A stretch of DNA of 64,000 bases, from contig NZ_BNBY01000012.1 in assembly GCF_014656195.1 (NCBI RefSeq), positions 124,001-188,000 on the forward strand, given 5' to 3'. Below the pieces are notes generated by a model. That model did not search any database and was not told the origin of the DNA. It saw only the letters and a list, made by a program, of their open reading frames with translations. This document shows positions 26,136-35,034 of the stretch, piece by piece (positions within the stretch are counted from its first letter, which is position 1; every line of letters begins with the position of its first letter). This DNA is from Kitasatospora xanthocidica. Its GTDB lineage: Bacteria; Actinomycetota; Actinomycetes; Streptomycetales; Streptomycetaceae. The position numbers and the translations under genes are program-made.

Positions 26136-27419
26136 TCAGCCGGCCGTGCCGAGGAAGGTCTCCCAGCCGCCCGCCGGGGCCTGGCCGACGTTGAGCGAGC
26201 GCAGCTTGCGCAGGGTGGACTGGTCCTGCACTTCCAGCCACTCGACCAGCTGCTTGAAGGAGACCAGCCGGACGTCGGGCTTGTTCGCGACGGCCTTGAG
26301 CGTCTGCTCGACGGCGTCCATGTAGATGCCGCCGTTCCACTGCTCGAAGTGGTTGCCGACGAAGAACGGCGCCCGGTTGCTGTTGTACGCGCGCTCGAAG
26401 CCGGCCAGGTAGGAGTTGGTGGCCTGGGTGCGCCAGTCGTTGTACTTGGACGGGTCGCCCTTGGTGCTGCCGTTGGACTGGTTGGCCAGGATGTTGTAGT
26501 CCATCGACAGCACCTGGAAGGTGTGCCCGGGGAACGGGATGGACTGCAGCGGGAAGTCCCAGACCTTGCCGTCCTGCACCTTCTGCGGCCATATCTGGAG
26601 GCCGCCCGAGGAACTGGCGTCGTACTTCCAGCCGAGCTTGGCGATGGTCGGCAGCAGCGCCTTCTGCCCCTCCAGGCACGGGGTGCGGCCGCCGATGAGC
26701 TCCTTCTTGTAGTCGAAGGGGAGCGGGTCGACGTCGGTGAAGCCGGTGTTGGTCCGCCACTGGGTGACGAAGCCGATGGCCTGGTCGATCTCGCTCTGCC
26801 AGTCCTCCGGGGTCCACATGTTGACCCCGTTCTTGTCCGGGCGGCTGGAGCAGAAGTGGCCGTTGAAGTGGGTGCCGATCTCGTGCCCGGCCAGCCAGGC
26901 CTGGCTGATGAGCTTGATGGTGCTCTTGACCGCGCCGTCCGACAGGTACGGGATGTCGGAGGCGCCGACCGAGTGCTTCGGCGGGTGGTACAGGTCGGCC
27001 TTGCCCTTGGGCAGGGTGTAGATCCCCGAGAGGAAGAAGGTCATCGTGGCCTTGTACTGCTCCGCCAGCTTCAGGAAGCGGGGGAACTGGCCGTCGTCGG
27101 TGCCGCCCGCGCCGTCCCAGGAGAACACCACGAACTGCGGCGGCTTCTCGCCGGGCTTGAGCTTCTCGGGCTTGGGCTGGTTCGGCTGCGGGCCGGTGTC
27201 CGCGTTGGAGCCGTCACCGATCGGGGTGCCCTTGGGGACCACGGCCTGGGTCGGATCGCCGGTGCTGCCGCCCGGAGCGGAACTCGCGCCGCCGCCGGAG
27301 CTCGGAGAGGTGGACCCCTGGCCCGAACCGGATCCGCCGCTGGAGCAGGCCGCGACCGCGCCGAGGGCCGCGGTCGCAGCGGTCGCACTGAGCACCGTCC
27401 TGCGCGAGATGCTGGTCAT
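26136..27419 (-). CDS. Tat-dependent lipoprotein, polysaccharide deacetylase-like
   Basis: A 427-residue exported protein. The leader has a twin-arginine motif (SRRTVLS) and a lipobox ending VAAC at about residue 25, so it should be a Tat-exported lipoprotein. A Ser/Gly/Pro linker extends to ~90. The catalytic part starts FVVFSWDGAGG and contains TMTFFLSGIYTLP and GHEIGTHFNGHFC, resembling the Asp and H-x3-H metal motifs of polysaccharide deacetylase (NodB, CE4) folds, though divergent. The ATG at 27419 follows GGGGAG closely. It stands alone. Wall or extracellular glycan modification is likely; activity should be treated as unproven because the metal motif is not canonical. Confidence 0.75.
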   Translation of the reverse strand: MTSISRRTVLSATAATAALGAVAACSSGGSGSGQGSTSPSSGGGASSAPGGSTGDPTQAVVPKGTPIGDGSNADTGPQPNQPKPEKLKPGEKPPQFVVFSWDGAGGTDDGQFPRFLKLAEQYKATMTFFLSGIYTLPKGKADLYHPPKHSVGASDIPYLSDGAVKSTIKLISQAWLAGHEIGTHFNGHFCSSRPDKNGVNMWTPEDWQSEIDQAIGFVTQWRTNTGFTDVDPLPFDYKKELIGGRTPCLEGQKALLPTIAKLGWKYDASSSGGLQIWPQKVQDGKVWDFPLQSIPFPGHTFQVLSMDYNILANQSNGSTKGDPSKYNDWRTQATNSYLAGFERAYNSNRAPFFVGNHFEQWNGGIYMDAVEQTLKAVANKPDVRLVSFKQLVEWLEVQDQSTLRKLRSLNVGQAPAGGWETFLGTAG

Positions 27420-27868
27420 GGTCTCCCCTGGGTGCCGATGCCGGTGGTGGGGGCGGCCCGCAGCCGCACCGGTCAAATCGGGCAATTGATGAGTATTCCG
27501 CCGTTAGCATGTCATGTCGCTACGGCGGCCACCAAGGTCGCCGAGCTCCGACGACTCTCAACACGCCGGGTATGTCCGGCTGGGCTGCAAGGATCCGGGG
27601 TCTGTTGCCGTCCTGTGACGCTTCGCACTCCTCGTCGCCCGGGCAGTACGGTACCGGCGGTCTGCCCGGTTCCAGGGGCAGTTCGTCAGCGTTCGGCCGG
27701 GTTGATCGCCCTTTTGGGAAAACTTTTGCCCCTTGATGGGCCGGGCGGCCCGAAGCGCGGTAAGGGCGCGCGAGAGCGACGAGGCAGGGGGAAGAGGGGA
27801 GGGAAGGGGAGAGGGGGGAGAGGGAAGGGGCGAGAAACCGCGCGGGCGGCCAGGGCGGCCAGGGCGGG
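27420..27868. other. non-coding region with polypurine tract
   Basis: About 450 bases without a credible gene. The end near 27480-27530 is less GC-rich and probably holds the promoter of the lipoprotein gene. From about 27776 to 27837 the plus strand is nearly all purine, with GGGGA/GGGAGA blocks; this resembles the tract at 19529-19622 and could form triplex or quadruplex structure. Confidence 0.5.
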
Positions 27869-27896
27869 CCGACCCGGCCGGGGCCGGCCGGGTCGG
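27869..27896 (-). terminator. strong hairpin directly after the dedA stop
   Basis: CCGACCCGGCC (27869-27879) pairs perfectly with GGCCGGGTCGG (27886-27896), six-base loop, immediately beyond the DedA stop codon at 27897-27899. Confidence 0.65.
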
Positions 27897-28511
27897 TCAG
27901 AGGGCGGCGAGCCGGCGGTTGCGGCGCACGATCCGCGCGATTGCGGTACTGATCGCGGTGGCTGCGGCGCAGGAGACCACCAGGCTCAGCCAGGCGGTGT
28001 TGAACCAGTGGCTGTTCAGCCAGCCCAGCGTCACGATGTAGGCGGCCCAGACCAGCGCCGCCAGCGCCGACCAGTGCAGGAATCGGTGCGGATGGGCGGG
28101 GGAGTGGCCGATGGCCACATCGAGGACGGTTCGTCCGGCGGGGACGAACCGCGCGATCACCACCATCGCGGCGGCCGTGCCGTGCGGGCGTTCGACCAGG
28201 GCCTCCTGGACCCGGGCCACGCTGGCCGCCAGTTTGGGGCGCCGGGCGAGTCTGCGGTGCAGCACCGGGGCGCCGCGCCGTGCCAGGTGGAGCAGCAGGA
28301 CGTCGCCCAGGAAGGAGGCGACCGCCACGCCCAGGCCGAGCATCAGCGGGGCGCCGTTGATCTGCGCCGTCTTGAGCACGGCCAGGATGACCAGCGTTCC
28401 GCTGGGGATGAAGGGGAGGAGGGCGTCGCCGAGTACGGCAACGAGAGCCAGGGCGCAGATCCACGAGGATCCGATCGCCGCCACGAAGTTCAAGGCCCTT
28501 ACTCCCTCCAC
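27897..28511 (-). CDS. DedA family membrane protein
   Basis: A DedA/SNARE-associated (VTT) family protein of about 200 residues with four to five membrane segments. The family features are present: LPFIPSGTLVILA near the N-terminus, VASFLGDVLLLHLARR, and VVIARFVPAGRTVLDVAIG with the functionally important Arg. DedA proteins are linked to undecaprenyl-phosphate or phospholipid flipping and membrane homeostasis. GTG 28511 is the longest start. A TTG at 28493 is better placed (8 bases) behind GGAGGGAG and may be the true start. A perfect hairpin follows the gene. Confidence 0.88.
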   Translation of the reverse strand: MEGVRALNFVAAIGSSWICALALVAVLGDALLPFIPSGTLVILAVLKTAQINGAPLMLGLGVAVASFLGDVLLLHLARRGAPVLHRRLARRPKLAASVARVQEALVERPHGTAAAMVVIARFVPAGRTVLDVAIGHSPAHPHRFLHWSALAALVWAAYIVTLGWLNSHWFNTAWLSLVVSCAAATAISTAIARIVRRNRRLAAL

Positions 28512-29119
28512 GCCGCCCGAGCGAGCAGGTGGCTGTAGGGGTCAACGCTAGCGCCTCGACTTTTCATGCCCTGAAGCACCCCGGTATGCCGCAGGTCACG
28601 ACCGCAGGTTCCGGCCGTCCGCCGGACTGCCGGGGCGCGGGCGCCGACCGGCGGTGGAGGGATGGGACAGGGGGCGTCCGCAGGGCGGGGCGCCGCCGGA
28701 CGGCGGACGAGCCCCCTGGGCACGTGTCGCCCCGAGGGCTCGCAGTGATCGTTCGGAGCTGTCCCGGCCCGACGATCTTGCTGGTGGCGCGGGGATCCGG
28801 CCGTACGGTCCCCTCCTGGTCGCCGGCCCGCCGCGCACCGGCCCCCGTCGCGAGCCTCGGCGCCGGAGGCCCCGACACCGGTGCGAAGTCGCTCACCGTG
28901 TCCGCCCACTGGCTCTCCGTCAGGCGGACGGGCGGTCGGCAGTACGGAGAGGAATGGCCGAAACGTACCCGGACCTGGAACGACCGGTACCCCACGGACG
29001 GGAACAGTCGGCCCCCGGCCGTGGTTGACCCCGGTCGGCAGCAGCGACCGCCGGGCCGTCCGGGCCCGTGCGGCCGCCACACGAAGGCCGGCTCAAGGAC
29101 GGCCAGAAGGGCGGACGGC
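28512..29119. other. 608-base region without a recognised gene
   Basis: Frames here are Arg/Pro-rich shadows with no recognisable domain on either strand. One dyad pairs CGAGCCC (28708-28714) with GGGCTCG (28736-28742). It separates two divergent genes, so promoters must lie here, but none stands out. Confidence 0.4.
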
Positions 29120-30211
29120 ATGACCAGCGAGGACCAGCAGGAGCACGGGACCGCGCCGACGGTCGGCGCGGCGGTCCGGGGCACCGCCCGAGGTACGGCA
29201 CCCGCTCCGCTCTCCATCCTCGACCTGGCCACCGTCGGCGTCGGCTACACGCCCGCCGAGGCCCTGGCCGCCACCACCACGCTGGCCCGCAAGGCCGAGC
29301 AGTGGGGTTACCACCGCTTCTGGGTGGCCGAGCATCACGGCATGCCCGGGGTGGCCAGCTCGACCCCGGCCGTCCTGCTCGCCCACCTCGGGGCGAACAC
29401 CACGACGCTCCGACTCGGTTCGGGCGGGGTGATGCTCCCCAACCACGCCCCGCTGGCCATCGCCGAGCAGTTCGGCCTGCTGGAGGCCCTGCACCCCGGC
29501 CGGATCGACCTCGGGCTCGGCCGGGCCCCCGGCACCGACCCAGCCACCGCCCGCGCGCTGCGCCGCGGCCACGCCGAGGGCGCGGACGACTTCCCGCAGG
29601 AACTCGCCGAGCTGACCCACTTCCTCGACGGCGACTTCCCCTCCGGTCACCCCTACGCCCGGCTGACCGCCGTCCCCAAGGGCGAGGGCCGCCCGCCGAT
29701 CTGGCTGCTCGGCTCCTCCGGCTTCAGCGCCCAGCTCGCCGGCCGCCTCGGCCTCCCGTTCGCCTTCGCCCACCACTTCAGCAGCGCGAACACCCTCCCG
29801 GCCCTGGACCTCTACCGGTCGTCCTTCCGCCCCTCCGCGGTGCTCGCCGAGCCGTACGCGCTGATCGGGGTCAGCGCGGTCGCGGCCGACGACGAGCCCT
29901 CGGCCCGCCGGCTCGCCCGCTCCGCGGCCCTCGGCATGCTCCGGCTGCGCCGAGGCAACCCCGGCGCGATCCCCACCCCGGAGGAGGCCGAGCAGTACCC
30001 GTACAGCCCGGCCGAGGCGGACTTCGTCGACAGCTGGCTCGACAACGTCGTCCTCGGCGACCCGGGCCGGGTCGCCGACGGACTGGAGGCCCTGCGCAAG
30101 CGGACCGGGGTGGACGAGCTGATGGTCACCTCGCACATCCACGGCCACGAGGCACGTCTCCGCTCCTACGGCCTGATCGCCGAGGCGTACGGCCTCACCG
30201 CCGACGCCTGA
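29120..30211 (+). CDS. luciferase-like (LLM class) flavin-dependent oxidoreductase
   Basis: A 363-residue TIM-barrel flavin (FMNH2) monooxygenase-type protein. Family markers are FWVAEHHGMPGVASS, TLRLGSGGVMLPNHAPL, the GRIDLGLGRAPGTD loop and IWLLGSSGFSAQLAGRLGLPFAFAHHF, as in the 'luciferase family oxidoreductase, group 1' set. A ~35-residue Ala/Gly/Thr-rich leader precedes the barrel. ATG 29120 is preceded by AAGGGCGG, a modest ribosome site. It is a lone gene convergent to the c-di-GMP gene. The substrate is unknown. Confidence 0.92.
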   Translation: MTSEDQQEHGTAPTVGAAVRGTARGTAPAPLSILDLATVGVGYTPAEALAATTTLARKAEQWGYHRFWVAEHHGMPGVASSTPAVLLAHLGANTTTLRLGSGGVMLPNHAPLAIAEQFGLLEALHPGRIDLGLGRAPGTDPATARALRRGHAEGADDFPQELAELTHFLDGDFPSGHPYARLTAVPKGEGRPPIWLLGSSGFSAQLAGRLGLPFAFAHHFSSANTLPALDLYRSSFRPSAVLAEPYALIGVSAVAADDEPSARRLARSAALGMLRLRRGNPGAIPTPEEAEQYPYSPAEADFVDSWLDNVVLGDPGRVADGLEALRKRTGVDELMVTSHIHGHEARLRSYGLIAEAYGLTADA

Positions 30212-30347
30212 CGGCCGACGCCGGCGACCCGGGGCTCGACCACCCGGGGCCCCGGCAGTCCAAGGCCCGACGCCCACCGCCGAGGCGTACCGCGAGACCC
30301 ACGGCCCGACGCCCGCGCCCTGGCAGCCCGACGCCTCCCGCCCGCCG

Positions 30348-32435
30348 CTACCGTCCGTCCAGGGCGGGGCGGCCCTCGCGGAGTATGGCCGCGACCAGCG
30401 CGGCTTCGCCCGGCCGGGCGAAGTACCAGCCCTGGGCGGTGTCGCAGCCGGTGAGCCGCAGCCGTTCGGCCTGGGCGGCGCTCTCGATGCCCTCGGCGGT
30501 GACGGTCAGGCCGAGGGTGTGGGCGAGCTGCACCATCGCGCCGACGATCTGTTCGTCGGCGTCGCTGCGGCGGGAGCCGAGCCGGGGGAGGCCGGGGCGG
30601 TCGGCGGCGGGGGCCGGGTCGCGGAAGCCCTCGATGAAGGTGCCGTCGAGCTTCAGCACGTGCACCGGGAGCCGGGAGAGGTAGGCCAGGTTGGAGTAGC
30701 CGGTGCCGAAGTCGTCGATCGCGATCCGCACGCCCATGTCGGCGAGCGCCTGCAGGGCCTGCAGCGGGCGTCCGCCGGGGCCCAGCAGGGCGCTCTCGGT
30801 GATCTCCAGCTGGAGCAGCCGGGCCGGCAGGGCGGTGAGCTCGAGGGCGCGGGCGACGTCGGCGACGATGTCGGAGTCCCAGATCTGACGGGCGGCCAGG
30901 TTGACGCTCACGAAGGTCTCGGTGTCCGGGAACTCGGTGAGCCACTGCCGGGCCTGGCGGCAGGACTCCTCCAGCACCCACTTCCCGAGCGGCACGATCG
31001 CGCCGGACTCCTCGGCGAGCGGGATGAAGCGGTCGGGGGAGAGCGTCCCGTAGCGGGGGTGGCGCCAGCGGACCAGGGCCTCGGCCCCGTGCACGGCGCC
31101 GTCGGCCAGGCCGACCAGCGGCTGGTACTCGATGGTGAACTCGCCGCGCTCCAGGGCCGGCCGCAGTGCGGTGGCGAGCAGTTGGCGGGTGAGCTGGTGG
31201 GCACCGCGGTCCGGGTCGTAGAGGGTCCAGCGGGCGCGGCCGTCGGCCTTGGACCAGTAGAGCGTGGCGTCGGCGTCCTTGACCAGGTCGGTGGGGGTGG
31301 TCTCGTGCACGGACCGCTCGACCACGCCCACGCTGGCGGTGATCACCAGGCGGTGCCCGGCGATGTCGAAGGGGCGTTCCAGCGCCTCCAGGATCCGGCC
31401 GGCCAGCTCGGTCAGCTGCTCGCTGCCCAGGCTGTCGGTGACCAGGACGGCGAACTCGTCGCCGCCCATCCGGGCCACCAGGTGGGTGTCGTGCCCGTCG
31501 AACCCGCGCCGCAGCCGGGTGGCGACGGCGATCAGCAGCTGGTCGCCGATGTGGTGGCCGAGGGCCTCGTTGATCGCCGCGAAGCCGTCGAGGTCCAGGT
31601 AGCAGACGCCGACCCGGCGGGCGTCGCCGAGGGCCGGGGCCGGGGTGGGCTCCCCGGTCACCGAGAGGCAGGCGGCGTCCAGCCGTTCGAAGAAGTAGGT
31701 GCGGTTGGGCAGTCGGGTCAGCGGGTCGTGCAGGGCCTGGTACTCCAGGCGGTCGCCGAGCCGCCGCTGCTCGGTGATGTCCTCCACCAGCGCGAGCGTG
31801 TAGAGGGGGCGTCCGGCGCCGTCCCGGATCAGCGAGACGGTGACCTTGCTCCAGACCTCGTGGCCCTCGCGGTGCTTGAGCTGCTTCTCCACGCGGAACC
31901 GTTCCCGCTCCCCGCGCACGAGTTCGGAGAACAGCCGGTCCGGCATGCCCTCCGGGTCGATGATCTCGTGCAGGTGGGTGCGGACGAGTTCGCCGACGCT
32001 CCGTCCGATCAGGCTGGCGAAGGCGGGGTTGACCTCGATGATCCGGTCCTCGGGGTCGATCAGCGCCATGCCGATGACCGCGTCGCAGAAGGCGGCCCGG
32101 AACCGGGACTCGCTGGCCCGCAGGGCGGCCAGCAGCCGGTCGGCCCCGCCGCCGTCCGCCCGGCCGGCTCCCGCGGCGGCGCCCCGGTGGATGCCGTCGG
32201 CGAGCGGGGCCGAGCAGGTGGGGCAGAGCAGCACCTCGGGCTCCTCCAAGGTCCCGCAGGCGCCGGGGCCGACGGCGACGGAACCTGCGACACCGGGGCC
32301 GACGGCAACGGGACTGGCGGCAGCGGAACCGGCGGCCGGGTCGATGACCGGCGCGGCGAGGTGGCGGTGGTGCGGTGATTCCTCGTGCCGCACGCCCGGG
32401 TGGTGTGCGTCGGCCCCCTCGTTCTGGCCCGGCAC
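30348..32435 (-). CDS. cdgA: PAS-GGDEF-EAL cyclic di-GMP protein (CdgA-like)
   Basis: A 695-residue soluble protein. The order is: a low-complexity N-terminus with VAVGPG repeats and a C71-x2-C74 pair, PAS domain (~108-225), GGDEF (~230-410) and EAL (~415-685). The GGDEF motif (324-328) and EAL motif (452-454) are intact, so both synthesis and breakdown of c-di-GMP are possible. The inhibitory RxxD site before GGDEF is absent (HDTH). This architecture matches CdgA of Streptomyces, a developmental c-di-GMP enzyme controlled by BldD. GTG 32435 is chosen because GGGAG lies 6 bases upstream; longer frames lack a ribosome site. c-di-GMP governs hyphal development. Confidence 0.9.
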   Translation of the reverse strand: MPGQNEGADAHHPGVRHEESPHHRHLAAPVIDPAAGSAAASPVAVGPGVAGSVAVGPGACGTLEEPEVLLCPTCSAPLADGIHRGAAAGAGRADGGGADRLLAALRASESRFRAAFCDAVIGMALIDPEDRIIEVNPAFASLIGRSVGELVRTHLHEIIDPEGMPDRLFSELVRGERERFRVEKQLKHREGHEVWSKVTVSLIRDGAGRPLYTLALVEDITEQRRLGDRLEYQALHDPLTRLPNRTYFFERLDAACLSVTGEPTPAPALGDARRVGVCYLDLDGFAAINEALGHHIGDQLLIAVATRLRRGFDGHDTHLVARMGGDEFAVLVTDSLGSEQLTELAGRILEALERPFDIAGHRLVITASVGVVERSVHETTPTDLVKDADATLYWSKADGRARWTLYDPDRGAHQLTRQLLATALRPALERGEFTIEYQPLVGLADGAVHGAEALVRWRHPRYGTLSPDRFIPLAEESGAIVPLGKWVLEESCRQARQWLTEFPDTETFVSVNLAARQIWDSDIVADVARALELTALPARLLQLEITESALLGPGGRPLQALQALADMGVRIAIDDFGTGYSNLAYLSRLPVHVLKLDGTFIEGFRDPAPAADRPGLPRLGSRRSDADEQIVGAMVQLAHTLGLTVTAEGIESAAQAERLRLTGCDTAQGWYFARPGEAALVAAILREGRPALDGR

Positions 32436-32851
32436 GGCATGCTCCCGTCCGCTGCTGACGCTTGACGATGATTCCGGCCGGTCATTCGGGCTCCCGGCGG
32501 CCGGCTCCGCGCTCTGTCGCGGTCCTCGGGGTCGGTCCGCTGCGGGACGCCCGCCGCGGGGCGTTGTCGCGCGGGGACCCGCGTGAAGGAACAGGGCGCT
32601 TCGGCCGATCATAGGCCGCGACGGCAACGCGCGGTGACCGCCGCCAGGGTGATTCGCCCTCTTTGTGATCATGGATGGCGGTACGTGCAGACGCCCCCGG
32701 TACACATCACATGATGTGCGCCAGGGGCGTGCGCGCCGAAGCCGCGCCCTCGGGCGCCGGTTGCGCGCCGGGGCGGGGCGGTAGCGGAGGAGGAGAGGAC
32801 TACGGCGCGGCCGAACCGAGCCGGGCCGAGCCGGGCCGCGCCTGGGCGGCG
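32436..32851. other. intergenic region upstream of cdgA with a perfect dyad
   Basis: About 415 bases with no gene. At 32703-32718, CACATCA and TGATGTG form a perfect inverted repeat with a 2-base spacer, in a locally less GC-rich stretch (32660-32720) suited to a promoter. It does not fit the BldD consensus well. An ATCACCCTG half-site-like sequence (minus strand, near 32650) is closer to a BldD half-box but is only partial. Confidence 0.45.
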
Positions 32852-33277
32852 TCAGGCCAGCCGGGCGGTGAGGGTGATGGTGGTGCCGGTCAGGGCCTGG
32901 CTGACCGGGCAGTTGGCCTTGGCGTCCTGGGCCGCCTTGGCGAAGCCCTCCTCGTCCAGGCCGGGGACGTCGCCGGTGACGGTCAGGTGGATGCCGGTGA
33001 TGCCCTCACCCGGCTGGAAGGTGACGTCGGCCTGGGTGTCCAGCGTGCGGGGCGGGGTGCCGGCGCCGGCCAGGCCGTGCGAGAGGGCCATCGAGAAGCA
33101 GGACGCGTGGGCGGCGGCGATCAGCTCCTCCGGGCTGGTCTTGCCGTTGGGCTGCTCGGTGCGGGCGGGCCAGGACACCGGGTAGGTGCCGATCCCGGAG
33201 GAGACGAAGGTCGTCTGGCCCTGCCCGTGGACGAGGTCGCCCTCCCAGGCCGTACGGGCGGTGCGGGTGGTTGCCAC
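32852..33277 (-). CDS. OsmC family peroxiredoxin
   Basis: A 141-residue OsmC-type thiol peroxidase that reduces organic hydroperoxides. Both catalytic Cys regions are present: AHASCFSMAL (Cys60) and KANCPVSQAL (Cys123), and the early Arg of the active site lies in SWPARTE. The length is typical. The GTG at 33277 is chosen because GGAGGT is correctly spaced; an upstream ATG would place that ribosome site inside the gene. It is a single gene, divergent from chorismate mutase. Confidence 0.92.
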   Translation of the reverse strand: MATTRTARTAWEGDLVHGQGQTTFVSSGIGTYPVSWPARTEQPNGKTSPEELIAAAHASCFSMALSHGLAGAGTPPRTLDTQADVTFQPGEGITGIHLTVTGDVPGLDEEGFAKAAQDAKANCPVSQALTGTTITLTARLA

Positions 33278-33593
33278 GATCGGTACCTCCATTGCCGGGG
33301 CCACGCATGGGGCCATGCGGGGGCCTTCAGGGGGACTGCTCAGCGGTCACTTCCGGTCATGCACGCACCAGCCTACGGGCAGCCCCGCCGCCGGCCCGGC
33401 GTGTCACGCCGTGCCGTGGGCCTGGTGGCGCGAGGGTTTCCGGCGGGGCGCCGGAGGTCCGGGCGGCTGTCCGGATCGTGGACGGATCCGTCCAGCGGTG
33501 CGGGCCCGCAGCGGGCGCCCTGTTAGATTTGCCCGGGCCCGAGCCCGGCCGCCGTACGGTCGGGCGCCCACTCAGACACCGGGAGCCGACCCG
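33278..33593. other. divergent intergenic region, candidate extended -10 promoter
   Basis: 316 bases between osmC and chorismate mutase with no gene. TGTTAGATT at 33521-33529 fits an extended -10 element (TGn followed by TAGATT) on the plus strand, ~65 bases before the chorismate mutase start. The rest shows only GC-rich short dyads. Confidence 0.4.
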
Positions 33594-33929
33594 ATGACGG
33601 ACCACCCCACGACCCCCGACGCCGGCGTGACCGAGGGGATCGACGACGCCGTACGGGCCGAGCTGACCAGCCTGCGCGAGAGCATCGACAACATCGACGC
33701 CGCGGTGGTCCACATGCTGGCCGAGCGCTTCAAGGCGACCCAGCGGGTCGGCCGGCTCAAGGCCGAGCACAAGCTGCCGCCGGCCGACCCGGCGCGCGAG
33801 CGGGACCAGATCAAGCGGCTCCGGGAGCTGGCCGCCGGGGCGAAGCTGGACCCGGTCTTCGCCGAGAAGTTCCTGAACTTCATCATCGCCGAGGTGATCC
33901 GCCACCACGAGGCCATCGCCCGCGCCTGA
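33594..33929 (+). CDS. chorismate mutase, AroQ type
   Basis: A 111-residue all-helical chorismate mutase that converts chorismate to prephenate for Phe and Tyr synthesis. The AroQ pattern is present: LRESIDNIDAAVVHMLAERFKATQRVGRLKAEH contains the catalytic Arg, Arg and Lys residues, followed by ARERDQIKRLRELA and FLNFIIAEVIRHHE. It lacks an exported leader, so it is cytoplasmic. GGGAG lies 8 bases before the ATG. It stands alone, as in other actinobacteria where the enzyme is monofunctional. Confidence 0.94.
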   Translation: MTDHPTTPDAGVTEGIDDAVRAELTSLRESIDNIDAAVVHMLAERFKATQRVGRLKAEHKLPPADPARERDQIKRLRELAAGAKLDPVFAEKFLNFIIAEVIRHHEAIARA

Positions 33930-34173
33930 AGGGGCGGCCGCGTCGGCTGACGGGAGTCCCGCCCACGCCCGGAGCGAGGCCGGAGCGAGCCCGAGGGACG
34001 TCCGGCGCGCGCCCGGAGCGCCTCGGGAGCCTTCACGGAACGCCCCCGCGACGTTCACAGCGGGCGGCGGGCGCTCCCGGCGATGTCGGTGGCGACTAAA
34101 TGACCGATTTCGTCAGGCTCCACGGTTGGCGTAGCGTGCGGGTTTCCCCAGCCGGAGAGGTGGAGCAGCGACG

Positions 34174-34968
34174 ATGGCGGTGAACCTGCCCGAAACGCCC
34201 AGCGGAGCCCCCAGCGATTCCGCCGTCCAGGAGGTGTCCGGCGGCCGCGCCGAGGCCCGCCGCCGGGCCCGCGGTTCGCGCGGCCGCAGAGCCGCCCGCC
34301 CGGACGGGAAGGGCCGCTCCGGCCGTCGTCCCCGGCCGTGGTGGATCGAGCTGCCGGTGATGGCCGCGGTCGGTCTGGTGGTCGCGCTGCTGATCAAGAC
34401 CTGTCTGTTCCAGGTCTTCTCCATCCCGTCCGGTTCGATGGAGAACACGCTGCGGATCGGCGACCGGGTCGGCGTGAACAAGCTGGCGCCGCTGACCGGC
34501 TGGGAGCCGGAGCCGGGGCAGCCGGTGGTGTTCAAGGACCCGGGGGGCTGGCTGCCGCCGCAGCCCGCCGACCCGAACCCGTTCACCAACGCGGTGAGCT
34601 CGGCGCTCAGCTTCGTCGGGCTGGTGCCGCCGAAGGACGACAACTACCTGGTCAAGCGGGTCATCGCGACCGGCGGCCAGACCGTCCAGTGCGAGGGCAG
34701 CACCCTGAGCGTCGACGGGCGGAAGGTCGACGAGCCGTACCTGCACCCGGGGGACGACTCCTGCGCGGGCCTGGACTTCGGCCCGGTGAAGGTGCCCGCC
34801 GGCTACGTCTGGGTGGAGGGCGACCACCGCAGTGACTCCGCGGACTCCCGCTTCCACCAGCACGGCCCCGGTGGCGGCGCCGTGCCGGTGGGCAACGTGG
34901 TCGGCCCGGTGTCGGGCGTCGTGTGGCCGCTCGATCACCTCGACTGGTTCGGCTGGACCGGCCGCTGA
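34174..34968 (+). CDS. lepB: signal peptidase I
   Basis: A 264-residue type I signal peptidase that cleaves Sec and Tat leaders outside the membrane. A highly basic N-terminal ~55 residues precede one membrane helix (~58-78). Catalytic Ser88 is in IPSGSMENTL and the Lys161 general base is in YLVKRVIATGG, with the later box EGDHRSDSADS. Streptomycetes carry several sip genes; most form a cluster near rplS. This one is isolated, so it is an additional paralogue. The ribosome site GGAGAGGTGG lies close upstream. Confidence 0.92.
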   Translation: MAVNLPETPSGAPSDSAVQEVSGGRAEARRRARGSRGRRAARPDGKGRSGRRPRPWWIELPVMAAVGLVVALLIKTCLFQVFSIPSGSMENTLRIGDRVGVNKLAPLTGWEPEPGQPVVFKDPGGWLPPQPADPNPFTNAVSSALSFVGLVPPKDDNYLVKRVIATGGQTVQCEGSTLSVDGRKVDEPYLHPGDDSCAGLDFGPVKVPAGYVWVEGDHRSDSADSRFHQHGPGGGAVPVGNVVGPVSGVVWPLDHLDWFGWTGR

Positions 34969-35034
34969 CCCGGCGCTCGGCGGTCACCCGCTCGCGCGGG
35001 CCCGGCCCGTCGCCCCGGCGGATCCGCCCCGGCC

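Noticed and set aside
28512..29119. Several frames of 75-220 residues in the gap before the luciferase-like gene
   Set aside because: None shows a domain, hydrophobic segment or ribosome site; composition is that of shadow frames.
32640..32660. BldD box upstream of the CdgA-type gene
   Set aside because: Only one half-site (ATCACCCTG on the minus strand) matches; the other half differs at key positions, so it is too weak to annotate.
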